This document shows, piece by piece, positions 25,480 through 37,022 of a stretch of 64,000 nucleotides of DNA (position 1 is its first letter; every line of letters starts with the position of its first letter). Origin of the DNA: Sipunculus nudus (Eukaryota > Annelida > Sipuncula > Golfingiida > Sipunculidae); contig CM049308.1 of the NCBI GenBank assembly GCA_026874595.1, positions 80,150,124-80,214,123 on the forward strand, written 5' to 3'. A model generated the notes under the pieces. It ran no database searches. It saw only the letters and a list, made by a program, of their open reading frames with translations, and was not told the DNA's origin. The position numbers and the translations under genes are program-made.

Positions 25480-26141
25480 TATTTATTTTATTATGGATTG
25501 TTTGGTGGTTTAGTGCAGTTCATAAATAGTTCTGGTATTGCAGATAACAGTGTTAACTCAGGACATAAGTAAATAATGATTTAGAGTTTGTCAAGTAATT
25601 TGTGCACATGTAATCGATGGACAGATTATATCAGTTGGAGTATGTTTTATTTTTAATTTGACTTGTAAGACCAACTTCGGTGGGTTACAGTCATGTATGG
25701 TATATAGGTAATTAAATGAAAAAAACATTTTTTTCTGATTTAGATGTGACTTTTTGCTCTAGCATAATGTTTCCTTTTGAACTTTTTTTCTGATCACCAT
25801 ATTTATAAGAGAGAGTTAGAATTTGGTTTAAAGAGATCTGTTTATGCACATTTCAGGTAAAACTTCATAGCTGAATGTAAATCCAGTGTTCTTTAGACAG
25901 GTCATGAATGTAATATTTCTTTAATGTTTTTGGCCTGGGAGATTTAAATGCATTTTCTTCAAAAATAGCACATGACTTTCTTCTACCAAGAAGGAGAGTA
26001 CTAGGTGTAATATAATCAGCAGAATCTGCTCTTTAATTTTTTTTTCACACAGTTTTGCACCATTTTGATGATCTTCTGTACATTTCTGACCACAGCCCTG
26101 AGTGTGCCATCATGTATCACAGTATGCAAGTCTTGGAGGTG

Positions 26142-26155
26142 CTGCCATCTGTAGG
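26142..26155 (-). promoter_or_regulatory. Weak CTCF-like match (12/14)
   Basis: The minus-strand reading CCTACAGATGGCAG fits 12 of 14 core consensus positions. It lies about 270 bp before a Helentron-like element. Low weight alone. Confidence 0.15.
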
Positions 26156-26575
26156 CTATGTGCAAAACTAAGGTAATGCAGGCAGAAGTTATCTTTTAGA
26201 CTCTTATCATGCATCCTGACATGGAACCAAGTGAAGCCACTTTAAATACAGAATTTTGTCATATGTATATCAGTCCCATAGCTCAGATTTTATAAAAAAA
26301 AAACCTGACTTCAGTCATATGCAAATTATTTCTTTGTATATTCCTCATATTCTTCCTATTAAGTCCAAATTTCTTGCTGTTTTGTTCCTACTTGGGCTGA
26401 CATTTGTACATTTTTGTCTCTCTTTTTAGCCCTAGGCCCTTAGGCTGATGGGCTCTTGTTGTCACCCAAGCTGTCTGTCTGTCCGTCCGGCGTCCATTAA
26501 CTTTAACCTTGTGAGCGGGATATCTCTTTTGTGAGTATGTTTGTCGACAAAACCTCGGTCAAGTTCGAAGATGGG

Positions 26576-26587
26576 TGACCTTGACCT
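26576..26587 (-). promoter_or_regulatory. AGGTCAAGGTCA direct repeat (nuclear-receptor type) in the Helentron-like unit
   Basis: TGACCTTGACCT on the + strand is AGGTCAAGGTCA on the minus strand: two AGGTCA half-sites without spacer, also containing the extended monomer site TCAAGGTCA of ERR/FTZ-F1-type receptors. The same dodecamer recurs at 27178-27189 in a later unit; the middle unit has a decayed form. Confidence 0.35.
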
Positions 26588-27177
26588 ATTTTTCTCTGTT
26601 TTAGAGCTGATTATAGAAAAACGATTAGAAGCTTAATTCTCAGGAACCATTGGGTGGATTTTCACAAAACTTACTTTGATCATTTGAACTGATGTTCTGT
26701 ACTTGCTGCACAAGGCAGGGGGCGCCACCTACAATTTCTGATTTTTAATGAATTTTTCTCGGATTTTTCAACTTTGGCCTTGTGAGCGGGATATCTCTAA
26801 AAGCATTCACAATAGGAATTTTATTTCTTCAGTGAAGATGTATATCAACAAAATCTCAGTCAAGTTTGAAATTGGATGACCTTGAACTATTTTTCTACGT
26901 TTTATAGCTAATTATAGAAAAACACTTAGAAGCTTATTTCTCAGGAACCATCAAGTGGATTTTCACAAAACTTACTATGATCATTGGGACTGATGGGTCT
27001 GTACCTGCTGCACAAGTTAGGGGTGCCACCTACAATTTCTGATTTTTTATGAATTTTTCTTGGATTTTTTAACTTTGGCCTTGTGAGCGGGATATCTCTT
27101 AAAGGATTCACCGTACGCATTTTATTTCTTTGGTGCTGATGCATATTTACAAAATCTTTGTCATGTTCAAAGATGGG

Positions 27178-27189
27178 TGACCTTGACCT
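27178..27189 (-). promoter_or_regulatory. AGGTCAAGGTCA direct repeat, second perfect copy in the same element
   Basis: Identical dodecamer to that at 26576-26587, about 602 bp later and at the equivalent place of the third internal unit. Presence in register shows it belongs to the repeat unit. Confidence 0.35.
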
Positions 27190-27622
27190 ACTTTCAAGGT
27201 TACAGAGCTTAGAATAGAGTAAAACTTAGGAGCTTATTTCTCAGGAAGCATTTGGTGGATTGTTATGAAACATGGTACATACCTCTCCAGTTTAAATTTA
27301 TAACTGAGACATGTACAGATATAGGTCCATGTGAGAACAAATATTTCGTACTTGTTACTGTTACCACGTATAAACACTGTTCTTTTGGCTGAGGGCTTTT
27401 GTCAGCTTTTGCTGATATTCTAGTTAAACTCTTAATGTCTGTGTAGTTAATTACTCTGAATGGGTAAGGGCAGGGTTAATCGTCAAGAACATAAATATAT
27501 ACATTTCAGTGGCATGCTGCTGTTAGGTAATTAAATTTAGGGTTGTTGAAAAATAGTTTGTTGAACACAATCATGAGGGGATGAAGACAGGTAAATCTGG
27601 AATGCTTAATTATGTCTCACCG

Positions 27623-27635
27623 CCCCCCCCCCCCC
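27623..27635 (+). repeat. Homopolymer C13 tract
   Basis: A run of 13 C lies immediately before the tandem-unit element starting at about 27636. It may be sequence-error-prone. Confidence 0.85.
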
Positions 27636-28206
27636 AGGGGAGACGTTGTTTTCAGTGCCATCGTCTGTCATCATTAGTCGTCCTTGTTGTCTGTAGGATT
27701 TTGTGAATGCCATTACTTTTGAAGGGCTGCATATTTTCCTCCAAAATTTGAAACACTGATTGTTCACCCCAAAGTCTCAAATGAGTTCGAAACCCAGTGA
27801 CCTTGATCATCATCTTCAAGGTCATTCTGCTGAAATGTAAAGTTTTTGTGGACCCCATAACTTTTCGAGTATTTCACATTTTGTCCTCAAATTTGGTACA
27901 CCAATTGTTCCTACCAAGATCTGGGATGAGTTCAAAATCCAGTGATCTTGATCTTCAAGGTCAAATTTATGCAATTCTAGGATTATTGTGACCCCAATAA
28001 CTTTGGAATTACTGAAGATTTTTTCTCCAAATTTGACACACCAGTTCTTTCTGCCAAAATCTAATTGGAGTTTGAAAAGTCTTGACCTTGACCTTCAAGG
28101 TAAAATCTGCTGAAATCTAGAATCATTGTTTTGAGATAGTGCTTATTTTACCTCTAAGGTTTTAGGATGGCCCATAGGGAGGAGACAAAAAACAAAGCCA
28201 TTCTAG
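27636..28206 (+). mobile_element. Tandem-unit element ending ATTCTAG, probable Helentron relative
   Basis: Three imperfect units with a period of about 144 bp begin with TTTTCCTCCAAATTTG-like sequence at about 27733, 27879 and 28021. Each carries a GACCTTGA or GATCTTGA word and TTCAAGGTCA or TTCAAGGTAA. The right end reads CAAAGCCATTCTAG followed by TT, the same terminus as in two other elements of the window. No clear 3' hairpin or 5' inverted repeat was found, so membership in the Helentron group is less sure. The left border is set at the end of the C run. Confidence 0.45.
28083..28094 (-). promoter_or_regulatory. AGGTCAAGGTCA direct repeat in the third 144-bp unit
   Basis: TGACCTTGACCT again, here directly followed by TCAAGG. 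The two earlier units carry TTCAAGGTCA at 27815-27824 and 27954-27963, the extended half-site of ERR/FTZ-F1-type receptors. Confidence 0.3.
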
Positions 28207-28209
28207 TTC

Positions 28210-31200
28210 TACAGGTTTGGATTTGTAGGAGAAACTTTTTTACACAATATGTGTTGTACTATACCCTGGCCATTTATATCATTATATCATATTATAACTG
28301 CAACTATGTATATTAATAACTTAATAATCTAATATAAATAATACCTATTTATAAACCATAGTGAACTTACTAATTGATTGATTTTGTGGTCAGTATTTCA
28401 TTAGGTGTCACTAATTATTACCGTAACTCCGTCCTTTGTTCACATACACAGCTCAGCATAACAGACAGAGGACAGTGAGCTAACAACAACAGGCAGTCTG
28501 TTATTGGGGTTTGAATCTGAATGTTTGTGGATGTCTAATGAAGGGACAGCCATGTGGTGTGCCATACAGGTTGTCTGGCCGGATCTTGCCAAGTGTCATC
28601 ATCAGGGAGATGCTGCAACAGGGAAACCATCCGTGGTGAAGTGCACAGATCCATTTGTCAGGGAAGCCTCCCCGCTGCCTCATCTGTTAATTGGTACTAA
28701 TCTCCATCCTTGGGACCAGCTGATATAGCAGCATCCCTCCACTGGTATCAGTGTACCTGTGTCCTCCCACCGGGGGTATCCCTTGCATCACTCCTCACGT
28801 GGCATCTGTTTGGGGTATGGGATGAGCTCATGGTCAGAGTCAATTAATTCTACACCAAGTTCTCTCTATCCCACTACAGTACAGGAACCTGCTTTGTCTC
28901 CTGCCAGAGTCACATTTTCAAACCATTAATTACTCAGATTTTTTTCATGAGAACTATTTAAGCATATTTTATTAAGTGAACAAGCTGAACCAGTTGAGGT
29001 TATTTCATTAAGGCCACGAGTTGCCAGTTAACTCCCATCTAAAAATGTTGGTCATTACGATACTAATTAAATTTAGAAACTGGTGGAAATGAATTTTCTT
29101 CCAGTAAACCATCATGAAGTCTCTAAATATCTGAATTGCTCACAGAGACATTATTGCGGGACAACCTAATGCAGTGGTAAATGATATTATTTGTTTTTGT
29201 AGCTTAACTATTTTTTCCATATGCTTCAGACTGTTTTTCCTCAGTTTTAGTACTTTATGTTAGAAATTAGGTCATATTGGCATAATTTTTAGCATAGCAT
29301 AGGTTAAAAATTGTATTTATTTCCCCCCCCCCCCCCCCCCCCCCCGATTAAACCATCATTGAAACACCATAAAAGACCCAATCATAATATTTCATTTACA
29401 CATAAAGCTGTCGCGTTTCAGTTCTGGATATTATGTGACACTGTTTAGTCTCACATTCATTCTTTATTATGTCAATGTTGAACAGGACATGAAAATTATC
29501 ACAAATAAATCTGATCATCACTGAGAACAGTTTTCTTTGTATTTTACCTTTTAACTGTCAGTGCAGTATCAGTTGTATTAATGACTTCTATGTTTGCCTA
29601 TAACATAAATAGCCAGGGAAAACAAAGGAATTCAGCAGGAATGCAAAACCAGAAAAGGAAATCTTAATACATGTTGTGATCAGTATGTTATCTCATTTTT
29701 TTCCAATGCAGGATTTATAGGATCAAATATATGTTTCATCATTTGTCTACATCAAAATGATCGAATTTACACTGAGGTTAGCTAATAAATAATAAAAACA
29801 GATGAAAAACATGAGGACATTAATTCTTAAATAATTAAAATAGAACAACTTTAACCCTAGGCTCAGTTCAGCCTCAAGTTTAAATGGCTTAACTATATAT
29901 TTATATGGGAGTCTGTTTGGCCATGTTTGGCCAGGAAGAACTCAGAGAAAATATGATGCTCTGAAACATCAAAACATTATGCCTTCACAGTAAACAATAT
30001 TCATGTTGTGTTGGAATGCTGCACTGGAATGCAGATTATTATTCATAAATCACAGTAAATAAACCATGATTTTTCTGCCATTATCAAATAAAACCAAATC
30101 AAGATGCTTGTGGTCTGTTTAAGCCATTACATCCCAACATTGTCACTCCTTAAGTCATTCTTTCAGAATTAATGCATGTCAGAATAGGGCTATACATAAA
30201 GAAAAGCTGCTTCATGGCTGGTAAAGTGTGAAGCTTGCTGAATGATCCATGCAGACCAGGGCTGTGCTTGTCAAGGCACAGGGTGCTGTGGTGTATGCTT
30301 CTCCAGTGCTGGCCAGCCTCCCAGGAGAGCTGGATGTTGATAGGAAAGTTTATACATGGAGTATCTGTTATCAGGCCTGGCTGAAGTGTCTAGGAGGCGG
30401 GGACCAATTAATTCTGCTTAATTAGAGTGTCACAGCACTAGCACTGCATCAGTTTCTGAGACAGCAGGTGTGCTGTGGTGTTAATGAACTGAAGATGGGT
30501 CTCCTTTACAAATTTAAAATCATTATACACTTCTGAGCCAAGCAGATATGTCATTTATTAAGTCTGTGGCAGCTGAGCTGCCCATTAAATTGATTTAACT
30601 CTCAGGCTTTAAGTACAGCATTGATAGCTGCAGAAAATTATGGTGTCAAGCCTTAAGAGGAATGTGGCATTTTCTTTTCTCTGTTGATATCTGCACTGAG
30701 GTTATCAGATGAATGTGGTTAAAGGAATGCTGTATTGAATTAGAGCTGATTTCCTGGCTGAGCTGTTGATTTTAAATTGGGAAAGGCTGATTTGACAGTG
30801 CTTTTTATTTGACAGTGTTTACATTTGCCAGTAGCCAGTAGTGTTTTTATAATACCATTTGTCAAATTGTTAAAAGGCTGGAAATAACCTTTTCTTTCAG
30901 GTTTTTCTTTAAAAATAACCATAAACAAGGAAAAGAATATCATTTAATCTTTAATTTAACACTCACAGTTGTATTTATATCATGTCAGATAGTACACATT
31001 CCACTCAATGTCCCAAATATTATTCTGTACCCACAGATAGTAACATTTAGAGGAACTTAAATGTTTTAAGGTTAAGTCCTGTATTTACATGTCTAAGAAA
31101 TCTATTTTCTACTGCTGACTTCTCTAGGAAACAAGTGGAAGCAGTTGTTCCGAGAATGATTATCCCCAGTTATATTTACTAGCTGTGTTTAAGAATGATT

Positions 31201-33379
31201 AAAGTCTAAGGAATTTCTGTGAAGAGTTATGTTATATATAATCAATAAAATAGGACAAAGATGTGGAGCATTAGATGAAATAATCAGCTAAGTATCAGCT
31301 AAGCAAGAGGACACTTAAATCATTCTGAATAACCAGGTTATAAGGTTTATACATTTTAGAAATTTCAAAATAATCAGCTTGAAGAGAGCAGATGAACAGA
31401 GTCATTATATTGATGATTGATATAAAAGAAATGCACACACACATGTAATAGGACTTAACAGCTAGTGACAAAAAAATCATCAAACTTCACATATAAATGG
31501 ACATAACAAATATGGATAAGTCTCTCCATACACATATAAATTAAAAAGACCTCAATAAACAAACTCCACCTACCATAATGTAAAAAGGATACAACTTGCA
31601 TAAATAAACTGTCAGCAAGTAAAAAAAGTATGTTGAATCTTAACTGCAGTGAATTAAAATTCAAAAGAGCAGAGTGTCCATGTGGGGAAAGTTTGGCATT
31701 TCTTTCATTCATTATTCTGTTATAACATTTTTAAATAAACTGTCATATATGCTAGGGCACAAGGTCCATGGACATTCTACTGTTTCGAATATTTTCTGTG
31801 GGCATCATGTCCTATGGTCCTATGTTCATGGGCTCTGTCACTGGACTTTTATTTGCTTCTGCAGTTACAATAATATCAGTGGAATGAACAGAGAACCAAC
31901 AGCTTGAAGTCTGTAACATTTGACTTTATGCACAATTAGCAACAGCCTAGAAATGTCCGTCCACACACTGTGTGCCAGTGATTGAAGAGGCTAAACCAAA
32001 CCAGACCCCATTACTCTTGCCAGTTTACATCAAAGTTACTGGGAGTCCTTGCAGTAAACACAGTGTAGAGCTCATGATGGATCCCTTCCTTGCAGGTGGG
32101 TTCTTGTAGAAGTGCACATCGACCAATGTCAAACACCTCCAGAATGTCCGTATCAGTCTGTCTCATGAACAGGTGTAAGAGTTAAGGACTGACATGGTGA
32201 TGTTTTGCTAGAGAGGCCATCACTTGCTCTGATCGTGTGCCAGGAGTACATTTGTATATCATTGTGTACAATTCCTATAGCGTTGTCCCATTTAGCTCAT
32301 CAGTTTCCGCAGCTTTTTGACTCCGGAGGGTACTGAACTCTCTCTTTATCTAACTGCTTGCTTCAATGACCATATCCTGTGTTTGGCATTGACGGGGTCT
32401 TTGAGTGGAATTCTTGAATTCCTCAAAGTCCATACCTATGTCCTTGGTTTCTTCTTTCATCTTCCTGTTTATTTTATGGTTGCACAGCTTGGTTTAAGGT
32501 CAAGTAGAGTTAGTTTAAAGACTAGTATTAGATGGAAAGGAATAAAAAACAGTTTTGCTTTTTGTTCATCAAGTGAAGATCATGCTGTTAAGTGGAGAAC
32601 CTCATTTGCTGTAGTACCAGCAGGTGTTAACTATTTGCCTCAGGTTCATAATTCTTGATTGCATCATTTTGGCCACTGACAGATGGAAACCATTTGGTTT
32701 AATGCAGCACATGCTGGGGAATCATTTAGCCAAGTAATTTTCATTCCATTGATTTTGAAGTTTAAGTAGGCTCTCTATTGACTTCCCAATCTTTTATTGT
32801 ATTTACAACCTTTTCAATGTTTCTTTTGCAATTAAACTTGAGGATGGATTTAGAAATGTTGTGAACTTTTAAATCACAGTTCAGAACATTGATATATTAA
32901 CTGGCAGTACATTTTTTACAAGGAGTGGAACAAGGGTTTTGCAATGTTTTGCAATATAAGGTTACAGAACTGCAGGTCCTGAGTTAAAACCCTAAATACA
33001 GTCACTGCAAACTCTTAACCAATACAAGAAAATTATATATTAAATGTTTTTTAACTTGGTACATCTCTGTTTTTACATTATGGATATTTTGCCCCACCTA
33101 TAAATACTCATCAGGAATAACTTTGATATTTTGTCCTTTTGATAAATTTTCATTGACATTCCGTCTTAAATTATTATCACAGAAAACAATTTTCAAATAA
33201 TCTGTATTTTTTTAGCTGATGTAAAATAGAACATCCTGTATCATTTAAGACCTCCTTTGAAATATTATACTCAAGACACTGGTTTAGGAGAACTTAAAAA
33301 GAAAACACCTACACTTTTCCGGAGGCTAATTTTATACTGATAAAAACAGAATAATTTTCTTATGAGAAAAGGGAAATCT
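28210..33379. other. Intron stretch without a supported gene
   Basis: AT-rich sequence with one 23-base C run at 29323-29345. Open frames up to 113 codons (for example 32317-32658) show no domains, motifs or splice-site context that I can recognise. Confidence 0.55.
29323..29345 (+). repeat. Homopolymer C23 tract
   Basis: An uninterrupted run of 23 C residues (G23 on the minus strand), the longest homopolymer in the window. Length is likely variable between individuals or reads. Confidence 0.9.
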
Positions 33380-33387
33380 CTTGTAAC

Positions 33388-33965
33388 TAGTGGTGGGCCG
33401 ATCATCGAGTTTTATCGAAAGTCAGTCGGTTTGCTGCAACTTTCAAGCGCTCGACTACCCAAGGCAACTATCGATTACATCATAATCATGATAATGAGTC
33501 TTTTTTCCCAAATAACTTCCGTATGAAACTGAGTATAACACGGTAGATGCGAGAATGGAGAACGTAATAAACCTCTTTGAACTAGCAGGAAGGTGCAGAA
33601 TTAGCGGTGAGTTTTGTAACGGGATGTACAATATGGGCGGTATGGCGTTAAAATGCTCAATAAATTTCTCCGGGTCTATGCAGCAAGCAGATGTCCTGAA
33701 TTTTGGTTTAATTCTTGATTATTATAAATAATTTAAATGAAACTTTTAAAAGCATATTTTACTAATAATAGGAAAATATAAAAAAGGCAAAAACTTCTTT
33801 TCTTAAGGTAGAATTACTAAGACATGCGGGCTTGGTTAAGAAATTACAGTTTCACAGAAAACTGCATGTTTCTTTATATTTGCCCGAACTGATTATTAAT
33901 CGATCATCGATCGGTTTGCTCAAACCGATGATCGATTATGTAAAAGGAACTGACTCCCACCACTA
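33388..33965. mobile_element. hAT-like MITE with perfect 8-bp target duplication
   Basis: The element starts TAGTGGTGGGCCGATCATCG and ends GACTCCCACCACTA, giving a perfect 10-bp terminal inverted repeat TAGTGGTGGG. It is flanked on both sides by CTTGTAAC (33380-33387 and 33966-33973). Subterminal ATCGATCATCG and CGGTTTG motifs occur near both ends, and the right side can fold as CGGTTTG-CT-CAAACCG extended by GATGATCG. The length is 578 bp and no transposase frame is present. The identical target duplication suggests a younger insertion than the MITEs near 8 kb. Confidence 0.85.
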
Positions 33966-35229
33966 CTTGTAACAAACATCTGAATTAGGTTAATCTAAAT
34001 ATAGCTGAACAAAACTTGTATACATTGTTGATAGCACCAAAAATATTATTTTGTTTTCTGTTAAACTAAGTCTAAATATAGCTGAACAAAACTTGACAGA
34101 TTGTCTATAACAGATAATAATTAATTTGATATTATGACAAAAATAAAGAGAAAATATCAGTGCTTTTACCCTGAATAGCTATTCGTTCACTTAAGTAGAA
34201 AAGTGAATTTTTTTCTGTAATATATCTCTGCAAGCTTTGGTGGGTGTCAGAGTTTCTGATAATGTTGTAGGGGGGACTGGACTTTTGTGACAGAGTTTGT
34301 GTTACAGATAGGTCTGCTTCCTAGCAGTGTCGTCTGGTTGTATAGTTAACAGTTGATAAGCTTGAAGAACAGCCAAACAAGGCTGCTGTAAACAGGATCT
34401 GCCAGATGTTTCCTGCAGCCTGTATCTGCCTCAGGAAGGAAGTGCCGCAAATGAGATCCTGTAAGAATTTGCTTTAAATGGACTAAACAGGAAGTCAAAA
34501 TGGCTGCCAATGTTGATACTTGCTATGAAGGTGGTTGACAGATGATGTAAGGTGTGCTCATTGCTTTACCAAACCTGTCGTGCTACTGACCTTGACAGGA
34601 AGCTTTCCTGAAAGTCTGCTGAAGCTGTTTTTCACCTCGAAATAATAAATTCTGCATTGAGGTCTTCAGTTTCAGGACCAGGTTTTCAACACAGGCATAT
34701 ATCATAATTTCAGAATTATTATACATTTCCCCAGAAATTTTCATACTTTTTTTTAGGTGTGAATACTCTAAAAATTCCCAAGATTGTGTTAAATACCATC
34801 AGAGCTTTAAAACATTTTATAACATAGTAGATACAAGTTACAGCTTACCCAGATCATTTAGCACTGAATGACCTATATGTGACACTGGAGAATACAGAGC
34901 TGAAGACCCCGATTTCATAATAGCAGCAGCATATTATTACAATAATCAGCCACCAATATATTGGTAATACTTGGCCTGATTAGTGTATGAAGTGCTGTTA
35001 AGTGATATAAATCTAGAAATGTGAGCAATAAATCATACTTGCTTTCATTAAATCAGTTCTGTCATGCTAGAGACAAAGAGAGGACAATCAATTCTTCATA
35101 TTGGAAAATTCAATAAAGCTAAGTTTTCTTTTAGCGGGAATGAAAACACCATCTTTAGTATTATTTCTTATTTTGAGAGAACCAGTGGCATGTGGCCTGT
35201 ACAAAAACAGTGGGATGCTTACATTTAAT

Positions 35230-35365
35230 AAGCTTCATTCACTCCAGTGCCAGCCCCTGTTGACTCCAAAGAAGAAATGAAAAGAACCGGTGACAGGAAC
35301 ATACGGGGCGGGCATCAAACTCGCGATTTTGTCTTTTCTGCTTTGCCACTACTGTTCCTCATATT
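35230..35365 (-). mobile_element. Possible degraded tRNA-derived SINE
   Basis: On the minus strand the sequence reads AGTGGCAAAGCAGAAAAGAC, then GCGAGTTTGATGCCCGCCCC, resembling decayed A-box and B-box regions of a tRNA-related promoter, followed by a body with TTCCTGTCACCGGTTC. No target duplication was found and the ends are approximate. Confidence 0.35.
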
Positions 35366-35770
35366 GTTACCACCTGTTAGCGAATGAAAAAGTATTGGCA
35401 TGCAGTAACTGATAGAGAAAACATAGCTAACCAGCTGATATAGCCACAGCTTGAATGTTGAAGGTATGTCTGTGCTCAGCAATAAATCAGCTGGTAGGAA
35501 ACTGAAGTCTTCCATGCGTCATAAAGTTGTGGGCTACATGGCACTTAATATCAGGGGTCTTATTAGGACTTTGTATTCAGAATTCTTGTATCATACTTTT
35601 TGTTAGCTCAGCTGACTGTAAGTCATCTGAGCTATAGGGATCACCTTTTGTCCGTCGTCCGTCCGGCCGTCTGTCCGTTAACAGGGCACAAATGGTAACC
35701 GCTAGAACTGGAATCTTCTTACTTGACATCCTGGGAGGTCTATGGAAATTCTCCTTGTAAACCTGAAATT

Positions 35771-35785
35771 AGGTCACTGTGACCT
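35771..35785. promoter_or_regulatory. Perfect consensus ERE palindrome, copy 1
   Basis: AGGTCACTGTGACCT is the ideal oestrogen-response-element palindrome AGGTCA-N3-TGACCT. It is part of the repeat unit and recurs at 36476-36490 and 37008-37022. Confidence 0.4.
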
Positions 35786-36475
35786 ATATTCTTCGAGCTA
35801 TGGGGTTCCGAAGTACCCCCCAGAATAATGGAAAATTTGATACAATAGCTCAAGTATCTGAACAACTAATGCATTGATCATCATGATTTTTTGCATGGAT
35901 ATTGATCATGGAGTGTTTCATCAGTTTCTTCAGACTGGTGGCGCCACCTGTATTTTTTCGATTTTTACCAATATTTTTCTCAATTTTTGAGACCTCTTAA
36001 GATGCGGCCATCTGTTAACAGGGCACAAATCGTAACGACTACACCTAGAATCTTCTCTCTTGACATGCAAGGGCCCATAAAAAGTCTCTTTGGAAACCTG
36101 AAATTAGAACTCTGTTACTCATAACCTTTGAGCTATGGGGCGCCGAAGTACCCCCCAGAATAATGGAAAATTTGATACAAAAGCTCAAGTATCTAAACAA
36201 CTATTGCAGTGATCACCATGATTCTTTGCATGGATATTGATCATGGAATGTGTCATCAGTTTCTGCATTCTGGTGGCGCCACCTGTATTTTTTCAATTTT
36301 TAGCTCAGCTGACTGAAAGTCATCTGAGCTATAGGGATCACCTTTTGTCCGTCGTCCGGCCGGCCATCCAGGCGTCTGTCTGTTAACAGGGCACAAATCG
36401 TAACCGCTAGACCTGGAATCTTCTTACTTGACTTCCTGGGAGGTCTATGGAAATTCTCCTTGTAAACCTGAAATT

Positions 36476-36490
36476 AGGTCACTGTGACCT
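36476..36490. promoter_or_regulatory. Perfect consensus ERE palindrome, copy 2
   Basis: The same 15-mer as at 35771, including the CTG spacer, lies 705 bp downstream in the second head-to-tail unit. Confidence 0.4.
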
Positions 36491-37007
36491 ATATTCTTCG
36501 AGCTATGGGGTTCTGAAGTACCCCCCAGAATAATGCAAAATTTAATACAAAAGCTCAAGTATCTGAACAACTAATGCATTAATCACCATGATTCTTTGCA
36601 TGGATATTGATCATGGAGTGTTTCATCAATTTCTGGAGATTGGTGGCACCACCTAAATTTTTTTTTATTTTTTACGATTTTTTTTCTCTTCTTTTGTGAT
36701 CTTTAAACATTTGGTCATCTGTAAACAGGGCACAAATCATAATGACACAAATCTACAGTTAATAATTCAGAGTATGGATACACATCAAATAATACCCAAC
36801 AATTAATGAGTAGTATGAAAACAGGATCTGATGTATAATTGTAGTGTTCCATATGTTTTTAGCTCAGCTGACTGTAAGTCATCTGAAATATATAGCAATC
36901 CGGCCGTCTGTCCATTAACAGGGCACAAATCATAACCACTGAACCTGAAATCTTCTCACTTGACATCCTGGAAGGTCCATTAAAATTCTCCTTGGAAACC
37001 TGAAATT

Positions 37008-37022
37008 AGGTCACTGTGACCT
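37008..37022. promoter_or_regulatory. Perfect consensus ERE palindrome, copy 3
   Basis: The same 15-mer in the third unit. It stayed intact although neighbouring sequence in this unit has diverged visibly from the first two. Confidence 0.4.

Larger units (their letters stand above)
26427..27425 (+). mobile_element. Helentron/HINE-like element, about 1.0 kb
   Basis: The 5' end TTAGCCCTAGGCCC is followed within 50 bp by a CTGTCTGTCTGTCCGTCCGG stretch. Three imperfect units of about 270-300 bp then begin GCCTTGTGAGCGGGATATCTCT-like at about 26507, 26776 and 27078. Near the 3' end GGCTGAGGGCTT is the approximate inverse of the 5' end, followed by the hairpin TCAGCTTTTGCTGA and the terminus ATTCTAG before TT. 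5' inverted repeat, simple-sequence stretch, internal tandem units, 3' hairpin and CTAG end together match the layout known for HINE elements. There is no helicase frame, so it is non-autonomous. Exact ends are uncertain by a few bases. Confidence 0.65.

Noticed and set aside
32317-32658. 113-codon frame on the + strand
   Set aside because: Leu/Phe/Ser-rich translation without motifs; no supporting splice or start context.
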